From Halorhodospira sp. (GTDB lineage: Bacteria; Pseudomonadota; Gammaproteobacteria; Nitrococcales; Halorhodospiraceae): 7,683 bases of DNA. The stretch spans positions 1 to 7,683 of the forward strand of contig SKYL01000203.1 of assembly GCA_007127935.1 (NCBI GenBank), read 5' to 3'. The notes under the pieces were generated by a model. That model was not told where the DNA came from. It made no database searches and saw only the letters and a program-made list of their open reading frames with translations. Shown here in pieces: positions 1-6,420 of this stretch; within the stretch, counting starts at the first letter, position 1, and the number at the start of each line of letters is the position of its first letter. A program made the translations under genes and the position numbers.

Positions 1-164
1 ACTACTTCGTCCTCGGCGACAACCGGGATCGCAGCGCCGACAGCCGGATGTGGGGCCCGGTGGCCGACGAGTTGCTGGCCGGGCGGGCGTTCCTGATCTG
101 GATGAGTTGGGATGCGCGGGAGAACCGCGTGGTATGGGACCGTATCGGGGATCGGATCGAGTAG
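1..164 (+). CDS. lepB: Signal peptidase I, C-terminal fragment (5' end outside window)
   Basis: This is the last 53 codons of a type I signal peptidase, the inner-membrane serine protease that cleaves signal peptides from exported proteins. The reading frame starts at base 3 and ends with TAG at 162-164. It opens with conserved box E (GDNRDRSADSR, bases 15-47), followed by WGPV and a hydrophobic patch (AGRAFLIWMSWD) typical of the family's C-terminus. The catalytic Ser and Lys lie upstream of the window and cannot be checked. One box E position that is usually Asn (GDNRDN) is Arg here. lepB directly upstream of rnc is the standard gammaproteobacterial order, and only 2 nt separate its stop from the rnc start. 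The family assignment is secure; activity cannot be judged from the fragment. Confidence 0.93.
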   Translation, partial: YFVLGDNRDRSADSRMWGPVADELLAGRAFLIWMSWDARENRVVWDRIGDRIE

Positions 165-166
165 CG

Positions 167-865
167 ATGATGAGCGATCTCGACGAACTGCAAGAGCGTC
201 TCGGCTACACCTTCCGGGAGGCGGGTCTCCTGGAGAATGCATTGACCCACCGCAGCGCCGACGGACCGCACAACGAGCGCATGGAGTTCCTCGGTGACGC
301 GGTATTGAACTTCACCATCGCCCACGAGGTGTACCACCGCCGCCCGGAGGAGAGCGAGGGGACCCTGTCGCGCTTGCGGGCGAGTCTGGTCAACCGTTCC
401 AGCTTGGCCGCCATGGCCCGGACGTTGCAGTTGGGGCGCCACCTCCGCCTCGGCGGGGGCGAGATGAAGAGCGGCGGACAGCGGCGGGAATCGATCCTGG
501 CCGACGCCATGGAGGCCGTCTTCGGCGCCATCTACCTCGACAGTGACTACACCACCGCCGCCGGGGTGATTACCACCCTCTACCGGGAGCGTCTGGAGAC
601 CCTCCCTAAAGACTCGGCGCCCAAGGACCCGAAGACCCGGCTCCAGGAGGCGCTCCAGTCCGACCGCCGGCCGTTGCCCTCCTACCGGGTGGTGGCGGTG
701 ACCGGCAAGGCGCACCGGCAGACCTTCCGGGTCGAGTGCTCGGTGCGTGACGGGAGCGAGACCGCCACCGGCGAGGCCGGCAACCGGCGCCAGGCGGAGC
801 AGCGGGCCGCCGAGGCGATGTTGGTGGTGATCGGGGCCGAGGCGCCCCCCGGGCAGAGCCAATGA
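167..865 (+). CDS. rnc: Ribonuclease III
   Basis: RNase III cuts double-stranded RNA, including the 16S/23S precursor stems and structured mRNAs, as a Mg-dependent homodimer. From the ATG at 167 it is 232 aa (E. coli: 226). The RNase III signature NERMEFLGDAVL is at residues 36-47. Catalytic acids E40, D44, D113 and E116 are all present, one off from E. coli numbering, and the E64 region is kept. The dsRNA-binding domain runs from about residue 155 (DPKTRLQEALQ) to 224 (RRQAEQRAAEAML). Tandem ATGs at 167 and 170 are both possible starts; the open frame extends upstream to about position 50, but that part overlaps lepB and has no family similarity. The Shine-Dalgarno is weak, so coupling to lepB termination is likely. 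The last bases overlap era as ATGA (862-865). Confidence 0.97.
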   Translation: MMSDLDELQERLGYTFREAGLLENALTHRSADGPHNERMEFLGDAVLNFTIAHEVYHRRPEESEGTLSRLRASLVNRSSLAAMARTLQLGRHLRLGGGEMKSGGQRRESILADAMEAVFGAIYLDSDYTTAAGVITTLYRERLETLPKDSAPKDPKTRLQEALQSDRRPLPSYRVVAVTGKAHRQTFRVECSVRDGSETATGEAGNRRQAEQRAAEAMLVVIGAEAPPGQSQ

Positions 866-1758
866 ATCTTTCAGAGATGCTCCAGCACAGTGGGATGTGC
901 GCCCTGGTGGGGCGGCCCAACGTCGGCAAGTCGACCCTGCTGAACGCCCTGCTGGGCCAGAAGGTGAGCATCGTCACCCGCCGGGCCCAGACCACTCGCC
1001 ACCGCATCCTCGGCGTCGCCCACCGGGGGGAGGCGCAGATCGTCTTCGTCGACACCCCCGGTATCCACAAGGGGGCGAAGAAGGCGCTTAACCGCCGTCT
1101 TAACCGCGCCGCCCTGGGCGTGCTGGCGGATGTGGACGTGGCGGTGATGGTGACCCGAGAACTCCAGTGGACCGACGAGGATCAGGCCGTGGCCGACGCG
1201 CTGCGGGAGGCCAGTATCCCCGCCATCGCCGCGGTTAACCAGGTGGATTTGATCAAGGATAAGGCCGCGCTGCTGCCGTATTTGGAGCGGTTGGGGGCGA
1301 TGGATCTGTTCCAGGCCATCGTCCCCATCTCCGCCCTGCGCCGGGTCAACCTGGAGGCGTTGGAGGCCGAGGTGGTCTCCCGTCTGCCGCCGGGTCCGCC
1401 GTTCTACCCCACCGACACGATCACCGATCGCGGCCTCGCCTTTCGGCTCGGCGAGTTGGTGCGCGAGCAGTTGATGAGCGTGTTGGGGGAGGAGGTCCCC
1501 TACGCCACCACCGTGCAGGTGGAGGCGCTGGAGCAGGAGGGGCGGCTGACCCGCCTCTCGGCGGTGATCTGGGTGGAGCGTGAGGCCCAAAAGCCCATCG
1601 TCATCGGGCGCGGCGGCAAGCGGCTCAAGCGCATCGGCCGCGAGGCGCGGGAGGAGATGGAGCGGATCACCGGCGGCAAGGTTCACCTAGAGTTGTGGGT
1701 GAAAGTACGCGAGGGCTGGACGACGGACGAGCGCGCCGTGAGTGAGTTCGGGTATTGA
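862..1758 (+). CDS. era: GTPase Era
   Basis: Era is an essential GTPase that binds the 3' end of 16S rRNA and helps mature the 30S subunit. The 298-aa product is full length (E. coli about 301). The G domain has G1 GRPNVGKS (residues 17-24), the switch-I stretch QTTRHRI (43-49), G3 DTPG (64-67), a G4 that reads NQVD (126-129) instead of the usual NKxD, and G5 SAL (157-159). The C-terminal KH domain contains the RNA-binding GxxG loop as IGRGGKRLK (about 248-256) and ends with the typical LWVKVREGWTTDE block. The start overlaps the rnc stop by 4 nt with little Shine-Dalgarno signal, implying translational coupling. The adjacent RNase III acts on the same pre-rRNA. The only oddity is the G4 lysine-to-glutamine change. 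Confidence 0.97.
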   Translation: MNLSEMLQHSGMCALVGRPNVGKSTLLNALLGQKVSIVTRRAQTTRHRILGVAHRGEAQIVFVDTPGIHKGAKKALNRRLNRAALGVLADVDVAVMVTRELQWTDEDQAVADALREASIPAIAAVNQVDLIKDKAALLPYLERLGAMDLFQAIVPISALRRVNLEALEAEVVSRLPPGPPFYPTDTITDRGLAFRLGELVREQLMSVLGEEVPYATTVQVEALEQEGRLTRLSAVIWVEREAQKPIVIGRGGKRLKRIGREAREEMERITGGKVHLELWVKVREGWTTDERAVSEFGY

Positions 1759-2534
1759 GTGGAACGTTGACGCCGGCGTGGGTGCTCCACCGGCGGCCTT
1801 ACCGTGACAGCAGTGTCCTGGTGGAGTTGTTTACCGAAGGGCACGGCCGGGTGGGGGCGGTGGCCCGCGGCGTGACCTCGCGGGGCTGGCAGGGGTTGCT
1901 GGAGCCGTTCACGCCGCTGCTGGTGGGGTGGGGCGGCCGGGGGGAGTTGAAGACGCTGACCACCGTGGATACCGGCGGTGCCGCGCGGCCGCTGCGAGGG
2001 GAGGCGTTGGCGTGCGGCTTCTACCTCTCCGAGTTGCTGTTGCGGCTGACCCGCCGGGACGACCCCCACCCGCGGACGTGGTACGCCTACGGCCGAACCC
2101 TGGAGGCGTTGGCCGAAGGGGTGCCCGGTGACGCCGGCGACGGCGCGGGGGGCGGCGGAAGCGCCGGAGAGTCCGCGATGCGGGGATTCGAAGTGGTCCT
2201 GCTCCGGGAGTCCGGCTACGGGATGGAACTGCGGGAGGACCGCCACGGGGCGCCCATCGAGCCGGATCGTGTCTACCGCTATCGTGTGGAGGCGGGGGCG
2301 GAGCCGGTGGACGGCGGTGGCGTGGCGGACGGTGTCGCCGACAGCGCGGCGGCCTACGGTGTGGAGGTCCGCGGCGGGACGTTGCTCGCCCTGGCCGAAG
2401 GCCGGCTGAGCGGGGAAGGGCAACTGCGGGAGGCGCGGCGGTTGATGCGCACGGTGGTCCACCACCACATGGGCGGGCGGCCGCTGCGCAGCCGGGAACT
2501 GTTTCAGTCGTTCCGCACGGCGGGGCGGCCGTAA
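1755..2534 (+). CDS. recO: DNA repair/recombination protein RecO
   Basis: RecO helps load RecA on SSB-coated single strands in the RecFOR pathway and anneals ssDNA. The product is 259 aa (E. coli 242). The N-terminal OB fold reads AWVLHRRPYRDSSVLVELFTEGHG..GAVARG, and the helical C-terminal part ends with GGRPLRSRELFQSF, both typical. No zinc-binding cysteine cluster is present, as in gammaproteobacterial RecO. The start is chosen as TTG at 1755, overlapping the era stop (TTGA, 1755-1758), because an in-frame stop lies at 1743-1745 and the next candidates (TTG 1767, GTG 1782) would cut into the first strand of the OB fold. Two low-complexity stretches (bases 2118-2174, Gly-rich; and 2292-2354, Ala/Gly/Asp-rich with VAD twice) account for the extra length. 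The gene body is certain; the exact start is less so. Confidence 0.93.
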   Translation: MSGTLTPAWVLHRRPYRDSSVLVELFTEGHGRVGAVARGVTSRGWQGLLEPFTPLLVGWGGRGELKTLTTVDTGGAARPLRGEALACGFYLSELLLRLTRRDDPHPRTWYAYGRTLEALAEGVPGDAGDGAGGGGSAGESAMRGFEVVLLRESGYGMELREDRHGAPIEPDRVYRYRVEAGAEPVDGGGVADGVADSAAAYGVEVRGGTLLALAEGRLSGEGQLREARRLMRTVVHHHMGGRPLRSRELFQSFRTAGRP

Positions 2535-2540
2535 AGGGGA
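2535..2540 (+). promoter_or_regulatory. Ribosome binding site of pdxJ
   Basis: AGGGGA lies directly after the recO stop codon and 5 nt before the pdxJ ATG. It is one of the few good Shine-Dalgarno sequences in this gene cluster and fixes the pdxJ start. Confidence 0.75.
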
Positions 2541-2545
2541 AGAAC

Positions 2546-3289
2546 ATGGGGCTGTATAAAGAATCCATCGGCTTGGGGGTCAACATCGACCACGTGGCGA
2601 CCCTGCGCCAAGCCCGGGGCACCCTCTACCCTGACATCCTCCACGCCGCCGCCGAGGCGGAGCGGGGCGGGGCCGACGCCATCACCGTCCACCTGAGGGA
2701 GGACCGGCGGCATATCCAGGACCGGGACGTGGAGCTGCTGGTCGAGCGGGTCCAGACGCGGATCAATCTGGAAATGGCGGTCACCGACGAGATGGTGGAG
2801 ATCGCCGTACGGCTGCGCCCCGCCGACTGCTGCCTGGTGCCGGAGCGGCGGGAAGAACTGACCACCGAGGGGGGGCTCGACGTGGCCGCCGACCCGGAGC
2901 GGATCGCCGACGCCTGCCGCCGCCTCGCTCGGGCGGGGATCCGGGTGTCGCTCTTCATCGACCCCGAGGTGGCACAGCTGGAGGCGGCGGCGGGTTGCAG
3001 CGCGGGCGTGGTGGAACTCCACACCGGGGCCTACGCCAATGCCCGGACTCCTGAGGAGCGCGACCGGGAACTGGCCCGTCTCGCCAATGCGGTGGAGGCG
3101 GGCCTGGAACTCGGTCTGCAGGTCAATGCGGGCCACGGTCTTCACTACCACAACGTGGAGCCGGTGGCCGCGCTGCCCGGGATCGCCGAGTTGAACATCG
3201 GCCACGCCATCGTGGCACGGGCCATCCTCGACGGCTTGGCCCCGGCGGTGGCCGAGATGAAGCGGTTGATGCGCGCCGCCGCCGCATGA
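2546..3289 (+). CDS. pdxJ: Pyridoxine 5'-phosphate synthase
   Basis: PdxJ performs the last ring-closing step of the DXP-dependent vitamin B6 pathway, joining 1-deoxy-D-xylulose 5-phosphate and 3-amino-2-oxopropyl phosphate to give pyridoxine 5'-phosphate in the cytoplasm. The 247-aa TIM barrel is full length (E. coli 243). Family blocks are seen in order: GVNIDHVATLRQARG (11-25), ITVHLREDRRHIQD (46-59), NLEMA (74-78), LVPERREELTTEGGLDV (97-113), SLFIDP (135-140), VELHTGAYA (156-164), NAGHGLHYHN (194-203) and ELNIGHAIV. H49, E76 and H197 match the E. coli catalytic residues H45, E72 and H193. The ATG has a good ribosome binding site, and the 3' end overlaps acpS by 4 nt. The C-terminus ends in four alanines. 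pdxJ-acpS is a conserved pair in proteobacteria. Confidence 0.98.
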   Translation: MGLYKESIGLGVNIDHVATLRQARGTLYPDILHAAAEAERGGADAITVHLREDRRHIQDRDVELLVERVQTRINLEMAVTDEMVEIAVRLRPADCCLVPERREELTTEGGLDVAADPERIADACRRLARAGIRVSLFIDPEVAQLEAAAGCSAGVVELHTGAYANARTPEERDRELARLANAVEAGLELGLQVNAGHGLHYHNVEPVAALPGIAELNIGHAIVARAILDGLAPAVAEMKRLMRAAAA

Positions 3290-3684
3290 TCGCCGGCATC
3301 GGCACCGACATCGTCGCCGTGGAGCGGGTGGCCGCCGCCCTCCGCCGTCACGGTGAACGCTTCGCCGCACGGGTCCTCACCGCCGGGGAGTTGGCGGGGT
3401 TTCAACGGTCACAGCACCATACCGCCTTCGTGGCCCGGCGGTTCGCCGCCAAGGAGGCGGCGGTGAAGGCACTGGGGACCGGGTTCACCGGCGGAATCGG
3501 TCTGCGGGACGTGGAGGTGGTTTCCGATCCCCGGGGCCGTCCGTTGCTGCGGTTGCACGGTGCGGCCCGGGAACGGGCCGCCGAGTTGCGGGTGGTGGAT
3601 CAACACCTGAGCATCAGTGACGAGCGTGACTACGCGGTGGCGTTCGTGGTCCTGATCGCCGGAGAGGGAGGACGCGCCCCGTGA
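3286..3684 (+). CDS. acpS: Holo-[acyl-carrier-protein] synthase
   Basis: AcpS transfers the 4'-phosphopantetheine arm from coenzyme A to a serine of apo-acyl carrier protein, activating it for fatty-acid synthesis. At 132 aa it is normal size (E. coli 126). The N-terminal GIGTDIV motif carries Mg-binding D8, and the second signature FAAKEAAVKALGTGF (53-67) carries E57; HLSISDE near the C-terminus is the third family block. Start and stop overlap both neighbours (ATGA with pdxJ, GTGA with the exonuclease gene). No Shine-Dalgarno-like sequence precedes its ATG: the upstream bases are a run of GCC codons, so translation probably depends on ribosomes finishing pdxJ. Its own last codons (GEGGR) contain the ribosome binding site of the next gene. 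Confidence 0.97.
   Translation: MIAGIGTDIVAVERVAAALRRHGERFAARVLTAGELAGFQRSQHHTAFVARRFAAKEAAVKALGTGFTGGIGLRDVEVVSDPRGRPLLRLHGAARERAAELRVVDQHLSISDERDYAVAFVVLIAGEGGRAP
3661..3671 (+). promoter_or_regulatory. Ribosome binding site of the exonuclease gene, inside acpS
   Basis: GGAGAGGGAGG lies within the last codons of acpS and ends 9 nt before the GTG at 3681. It is the strongest Shine-Dalgarno sequence in the window and supports the GTG start of the downstream exonuclease. Confidence 0.75.
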
Positions 3685-4457
3685 ACGTACTCGCCTTCGA
3701 TATCGAGACCATCCCCGACCCGGTGGCCGGACGGCGAATCTACGGCCTGGAAGGGCTGGACGACGACGACACCGCTCGGGCCATGGCGGCCCGTCGGCGC
3801 CAGGAGACCGGGGGTTCCGAGTTCATGCGCCTCCACCTCCACCAAGTGGTGGCCATCTCGCTGGCCGGCGTGGTGGAGGGGCGGTTCCGCGTCTGGTCCC
3901 TGGGTGAACCGGAGGACGGCGAGCCCACGCTGTTAAAGCGCTTCTTCGAGGGCGTGGAGCGCTATACGCCGGTGCTGGTTTCGTGGAACGGCGGCGGTTT
4001 CGACATCCCGGTCCTCCACCACCGCGCCCTGATCCACGGCGTCTCGGCGCCGCGCTACTGGGAGAGCGGCGCCGGCGACCCCGCCTTCCGTTTCAACAAC
4101 TACACCAACCGCTTCCACGAGCGCCACACCGACCTGATGGACGTGCTCTCCGGCTACCAACTGCGCGGCGCGGCGCCGCTGGACGAAATCGCCACGTTGT
4201 GCGGCTTCCCCGGCAAGATGGGGATGAGCGGCGCCGATGTGGCTGGCGCCGTGGCCCGGGGCGAACTGGAGGCGGTGCGCAACTACTGTGAGACCGACGC
4301 CTTGAATACCTATCTGCTCTATCTGCGCTTCCAACTGCTGCGCGGCCATCTCGACGAGACCGGCTACGGGAACGAGTGCCGCCGCGTCGCCGAGGCCCTG
4401 GAGGGCAGCGATCGCGGTCACCTGACCGAATTCCTGGAGGCGTGGCGTGGGGCGTAG
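3681..4457 (+). CDS. Predicted 3'-5' exonuclease related to the PolB exonuclease domain
   Basis: This 258-aa protein has the DEDD-type exonuclease fold (RNase H-like) of the family described as predicted PolB-like 3'-5' exonuclease (DNA_pol_B_exo2 type). Exo I is FDIETIP (D7, E9), Exo II is SWNGGGFDIPVL (D108), and Exo III is YCETDALNTY (Y202, D206), so all four metal-binding acids are present. Other family-typical stretches are NNYTNRFHERHTDLMDVLSGY (139-159) and APLDEIATLCGFPGKMGMSG (165-184). No polymerase domain follows, so it is a stand-alone nuclease. The GTG start overlaps the acpS stop (GTGA) and has a strong ribosome binding site; the 3' end overlaps rlmD by 11 nt. I know of no settled physiological role. 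The link to rlmD and the rnc-era block hints at nucleic-acid turnover, possibly RNA, but this is inference. Confidence 0.92.
   Translation: MNVLAFDIETIPDPVAGRRIYGLEGLDDDDTARAMAARRRQETGGSEFMRLHLHQVVAISLAGVVEGRFRVWSLGEPEDGEPTLLKRFFEGVERYTPVLVSWNGGGFDIPVLHHRALIHGVSAPRYWESGAGDPAFRFNNYTNRFHERHTDLMDVLSGYQLRGAAPLDEIATLCGFPGKMGMSGADVAGAVARGELEAVRNYCETDALNTYLLYLRFQLLRGHLDETGYGNECRRVAEALEGSDRGHLTEFLEAWRGA
4436..4440 (+). promoter_or_regulatory. Ribosome binding site of rlmD, inside the exonuclease gene
   Basis: GGAGG sits 6 nt before the GTG at 4447, within the end of the exonuclease gene. It supports the GTG start of rlmD and hence the 11-nt overlap. Confidence 0.7.
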
Positions 4458-5766
4458 GCGCAGGCGGCTCCCCGCCGATCCGGTGGAGGCGCGGATTACC
4501 GCCATGTCCCATGAGGGGCGGGGGATCGCGCACCACAACGACCGCACCGTCTTTGTCGACTTCGCCCTGCCGGGGGAGCGGGTCTTGTTCCGCTATACCA
4601 AGCTGCGCCGCGCGCGCGCCGACGCGGTGGCCGAGACCGTGCTGGAGCCGGCGGCGGAGCGCATCGCCCCCGGCTGCGCGCATTTCGGCGTCTGCGGCGG
4701 CTGCGCGCTCCAGCACCTCTCCCCGGAGGATCAACGGGCGCACAAGGAACGGGTGGTGCTGGAGTTGATGGAGCGCGTCGGCGGAGTGACGCCCGAGCGG
4801 GTGCTGCCGCCGCTGACCGGTTCCGTTTGGGGCTACCGCCGCCGGGCCCGTCTCGGGTGCAAGTACGTGGAGAAAAAGGGCGGCCAACTGGTGGGGTTCC
4901 GGGAGAAACACAGCCCACTGATCACCCCGCTACAGCGGTGTCCGATCCTCGACCCGCGCGTGGGGGAACACCTGCCCGCGCTGGCCGCCGGGATCGAGGG
5001 GCTGTCGGTGCCCCACCGCATTCCACAAGTGGAAGTGGCGTGTGGGGACGATGCGGTGGTGCTGGTCCTGCGGCACCTGGAGCCGTTGAATGACGCCGAT
5101 ATCGATGTGTTGGCGGCGTTGGGGGAGCGGTACGGATGGAGTTTCTACTTGCAGCCAGGCGATGAGTCCACTGCGGCGCCGTTGCCCACCGGCGGAGGCG
5201 CCTCGCTGACTTATCGTCTTCCCGAGTTCGACGTTGAGTTGGCCTTCCGGCCCACCGACTTTGTCCAGGTCAACGCCGAGATCAACCGGTACATGGTGAG
5301 CCAGGCTGTGGAGTGGCTGGAGCCGGCGCCGGGGCGGAAGATCCTGGAACTCTTTTGTGGGCTGGGCAATTTCTCGTTGCCCCTGGCCCGCCTGGGGGCG
5401 GCGGTGACCGCCCTGGAAGGGGAGAAGGGGCTGGTGGAGCGGGCTCGAAGCAACGCCGCCGCCAATGGGCTGGAGGCCCGGTTCGAGGTGGCCGATCTGA
5501 CGCGCAGCGACGCCTGGCCGGTGCCGGCGGCGCCCTACGACGCGGTGTTGCTCGACCCGCCGCGCACCGGCGCCGCCGAGTGCCTGGAGGTGGTGGCCCG
5601 GTCCGGCGCGTCGCGGGTGGTCTACTGCTCCTGCGGGCCGGCGACCCTGGCGCGGGATGCCGGGATTCTGGTCCGCGAGCACGGCTTCCGGCTGACGGCG
5701 CTGGGCATCATGGATATGTTTCCGCACACTGCTCACGTGGAGAGCTTCGCCGTCTTTGATCGATAG
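4447..5766 (+). CDS. rlmD: 23S rRNA (uracil(1939)-C5)-methyltransferase
   Basis: RlmD (RumA) uses S-adenosylmethionine to methylate C5 of U1939 in 23S rRNA. The product is 439 aa (E. coli 433). After a basic start (GRRRRR) comes a TRAM RNA-binding domain (about 10-68). A [4Fe-4S] site follows, C77-x5-C83-x2-C86 with the fourth ligand C165 in LQRCPILDP. The SAM-binding motif is ELFCGLGN (301-308). Motif LDPPRTG carries D370. The nucleophile loop is YCSCGPATLARD with C396, and general base E432 lies in HTAHVES; these match E. coli C389 and E424. The loop reads SCGP rather than the usual SCNP. The [4Fe-4S] cysteines and overall length favour RlmD over TrmA, which lacks the cluster; RlmC is less likely but not excluded. 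It overlaps the exonuclease gene by 11 nt. Confidence 0.93.
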   Translation: MGRRRRRLPADPVEARITAMSHEGRGIAHHNDRTVFVDFALPGERVLFRYTKLRRARADAVAETVLEPAAERIAPGCAHFGVCGGCALQHLSPEDQRAHKERVVLELMERVGGVTPERVLPPLTGSVWGYRRRARLGCKYVEKKGGQLVGFREKHSPLITPLQRCPILDPRVGEHLPALAAGIEGLSVPHRIPQVEVACGDDAVVLVLRHLEPLNDADIDVLAALGERYGWSFYLQPGDESTAAPLPTGGGASLTYRLPEFDVELAFRPTDFVQVNAEINRYMVSQAVEWLEPAPGRKILELFCGLGNFSLPLARLGAAVTALEGEKGLVERARSNAAANGLEARFEVADLTRSDAWPVPAAPYDAVLLDPPRTGAAECLEVVARSGASRVVYCSCGPATLARDAGILVREHGFRLTALGIMDMFPHTAHVESFAVFDR

Positions 5767-5776
5767 GGGACTGATT

Positions 5777-5783
5777 GGGAGAG
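5777..5783 (+). promoter_or_regulatory. Ribosome binding site of nudF
   Basis: GGGAGAG lies in the 21-nt gap after rlmD, 4 nt before the ATG at 5788. The gap is too short to hold a full promoter, so the gene is probably read with rlmD or from a promoter inside rlmD. Confidence 0.65.
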
Positions 5784-5787
5784 CACC

Positions 5788-6420
5788 ATGACGCACCGCT
5801 ACAAGATCCACTCCCGCGAACGGGGCTACGAAGGGTTCCTACGGGTGGATAAGTTTCAAATCAGCCACGCCCTCTACGGCGGTGGGATGTCGCCGGTGTT
5901 GACGCGGGAGTGTCTGATGCGCGGGGTGGCGGTGGGAGTGCTGCCCTACGACCCGGAGCGCGATACGGTGCTGCTGGTGGAGCAATTCCGTATCGGCGCG
6001 TTGGAGGACGAGCGCGGGGCGTGGATCGTGGAGACCATCGCCGGTCTCGCCGAGCCGGGGGAGGAACCGATGGCCGTGGCCCGGCGCGAGTCCATGGAGG
6101 AGGCGGGAATCGAGGTGGCCGAGCTGGAACTGATCGCCGACTATCTGCCCAGCCCCGGTGCCTGTACCGAGCGGGCCTTGCTCTACTGCGGGCGCTTCGA
6201 CAGCCGGGGCGCTGGGGGGGTCTTCGGGCTCGACGAGGAGCACGAGGATATCCGCGCCGAGGTCTACCCGGTGGAGGAGGCCATCCGCATGGTGGAGGAT
6301 CGAGTCATCCGCTCCGCGATGCCGATCATCGCCTTGCAGTGGTTGGCCGCCCACCGCCGCCGGCTGCGCGAGGCGTGGACCGACGGTAATTGGCAAGAAG
6401 CCCTTTGGGAGAATGATTAA
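5788..6420 (+). CDS. nudF: ADP-ribose pyrophosphatase (Nudix hydrolase)
   Basis: This Nudix enzyme is predicted to hydrolyse ADP-ribose to AMP and ribose 5-phosphate, clearing a reactive metabolite of NAD turnover. It is 210 aa, the same size as E. coli NudF (209), with matching sequence through the whole length. The Nudix box fits GX5EX7REUXEEXGU at residues 86-108: G86, E92, R100, E101, E104, E105 and G107, with Ser at the first hydrophobic slot (102), where E. coli has Ala. The N-terminal beta domain includes GGGMSPVLTRE and a VLLVEQFRIGA strand. SPGACTERALLY (131 region) and DEEHEDIR before the C-terminal helix are ADP-ribose-family features, and IALQWLAAH ends the fold. The DUF1249 gene and cpdA that follow nudF in E. 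coli are absent. The TAA stop at 6418-6420 touches the purB stop. Confidence 0.92.
   Translation: MTHRYKIHSRERGYEGFLRVDKFQISHALYGGGMSPVLTRECLMRGVAVGVLPYDPERDTVLLVEQFRIGALEDERGAWIVETIAGLAEPGEEPMAVARRESMEEAGIEVAELELIADYLPSPGACTERALLYCGRFDSRGAGGVFGLDEEHEDIRAEVYPVEEAIRMVEDRVIRSAMPIIALQWLAAHRRRLREAWTDGNWQEALWEND

Noticed and set aside
50..166. Upstream in-frame extension of rnc giving a 271-aa protein.
   Set aside because: The extra 39 residues overlap lepB in another frame and do not resemble RNase III; the tandem ATG at 167/170 gives the family length and catalytic numbering.
2..5811. Long open reading frames on the minus strand (for example about 2-862, 871-1686, 1683-2468, 2504-3370, 4093-4911, 4930-5811).
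   Set aside because: They lie antisense to confident genes, are rich in Arg, Pro, Gly, His and Gln, and show no recognisable domains. Such frames are expected in GC-rich DNA, where reverse-strand stops are rare.
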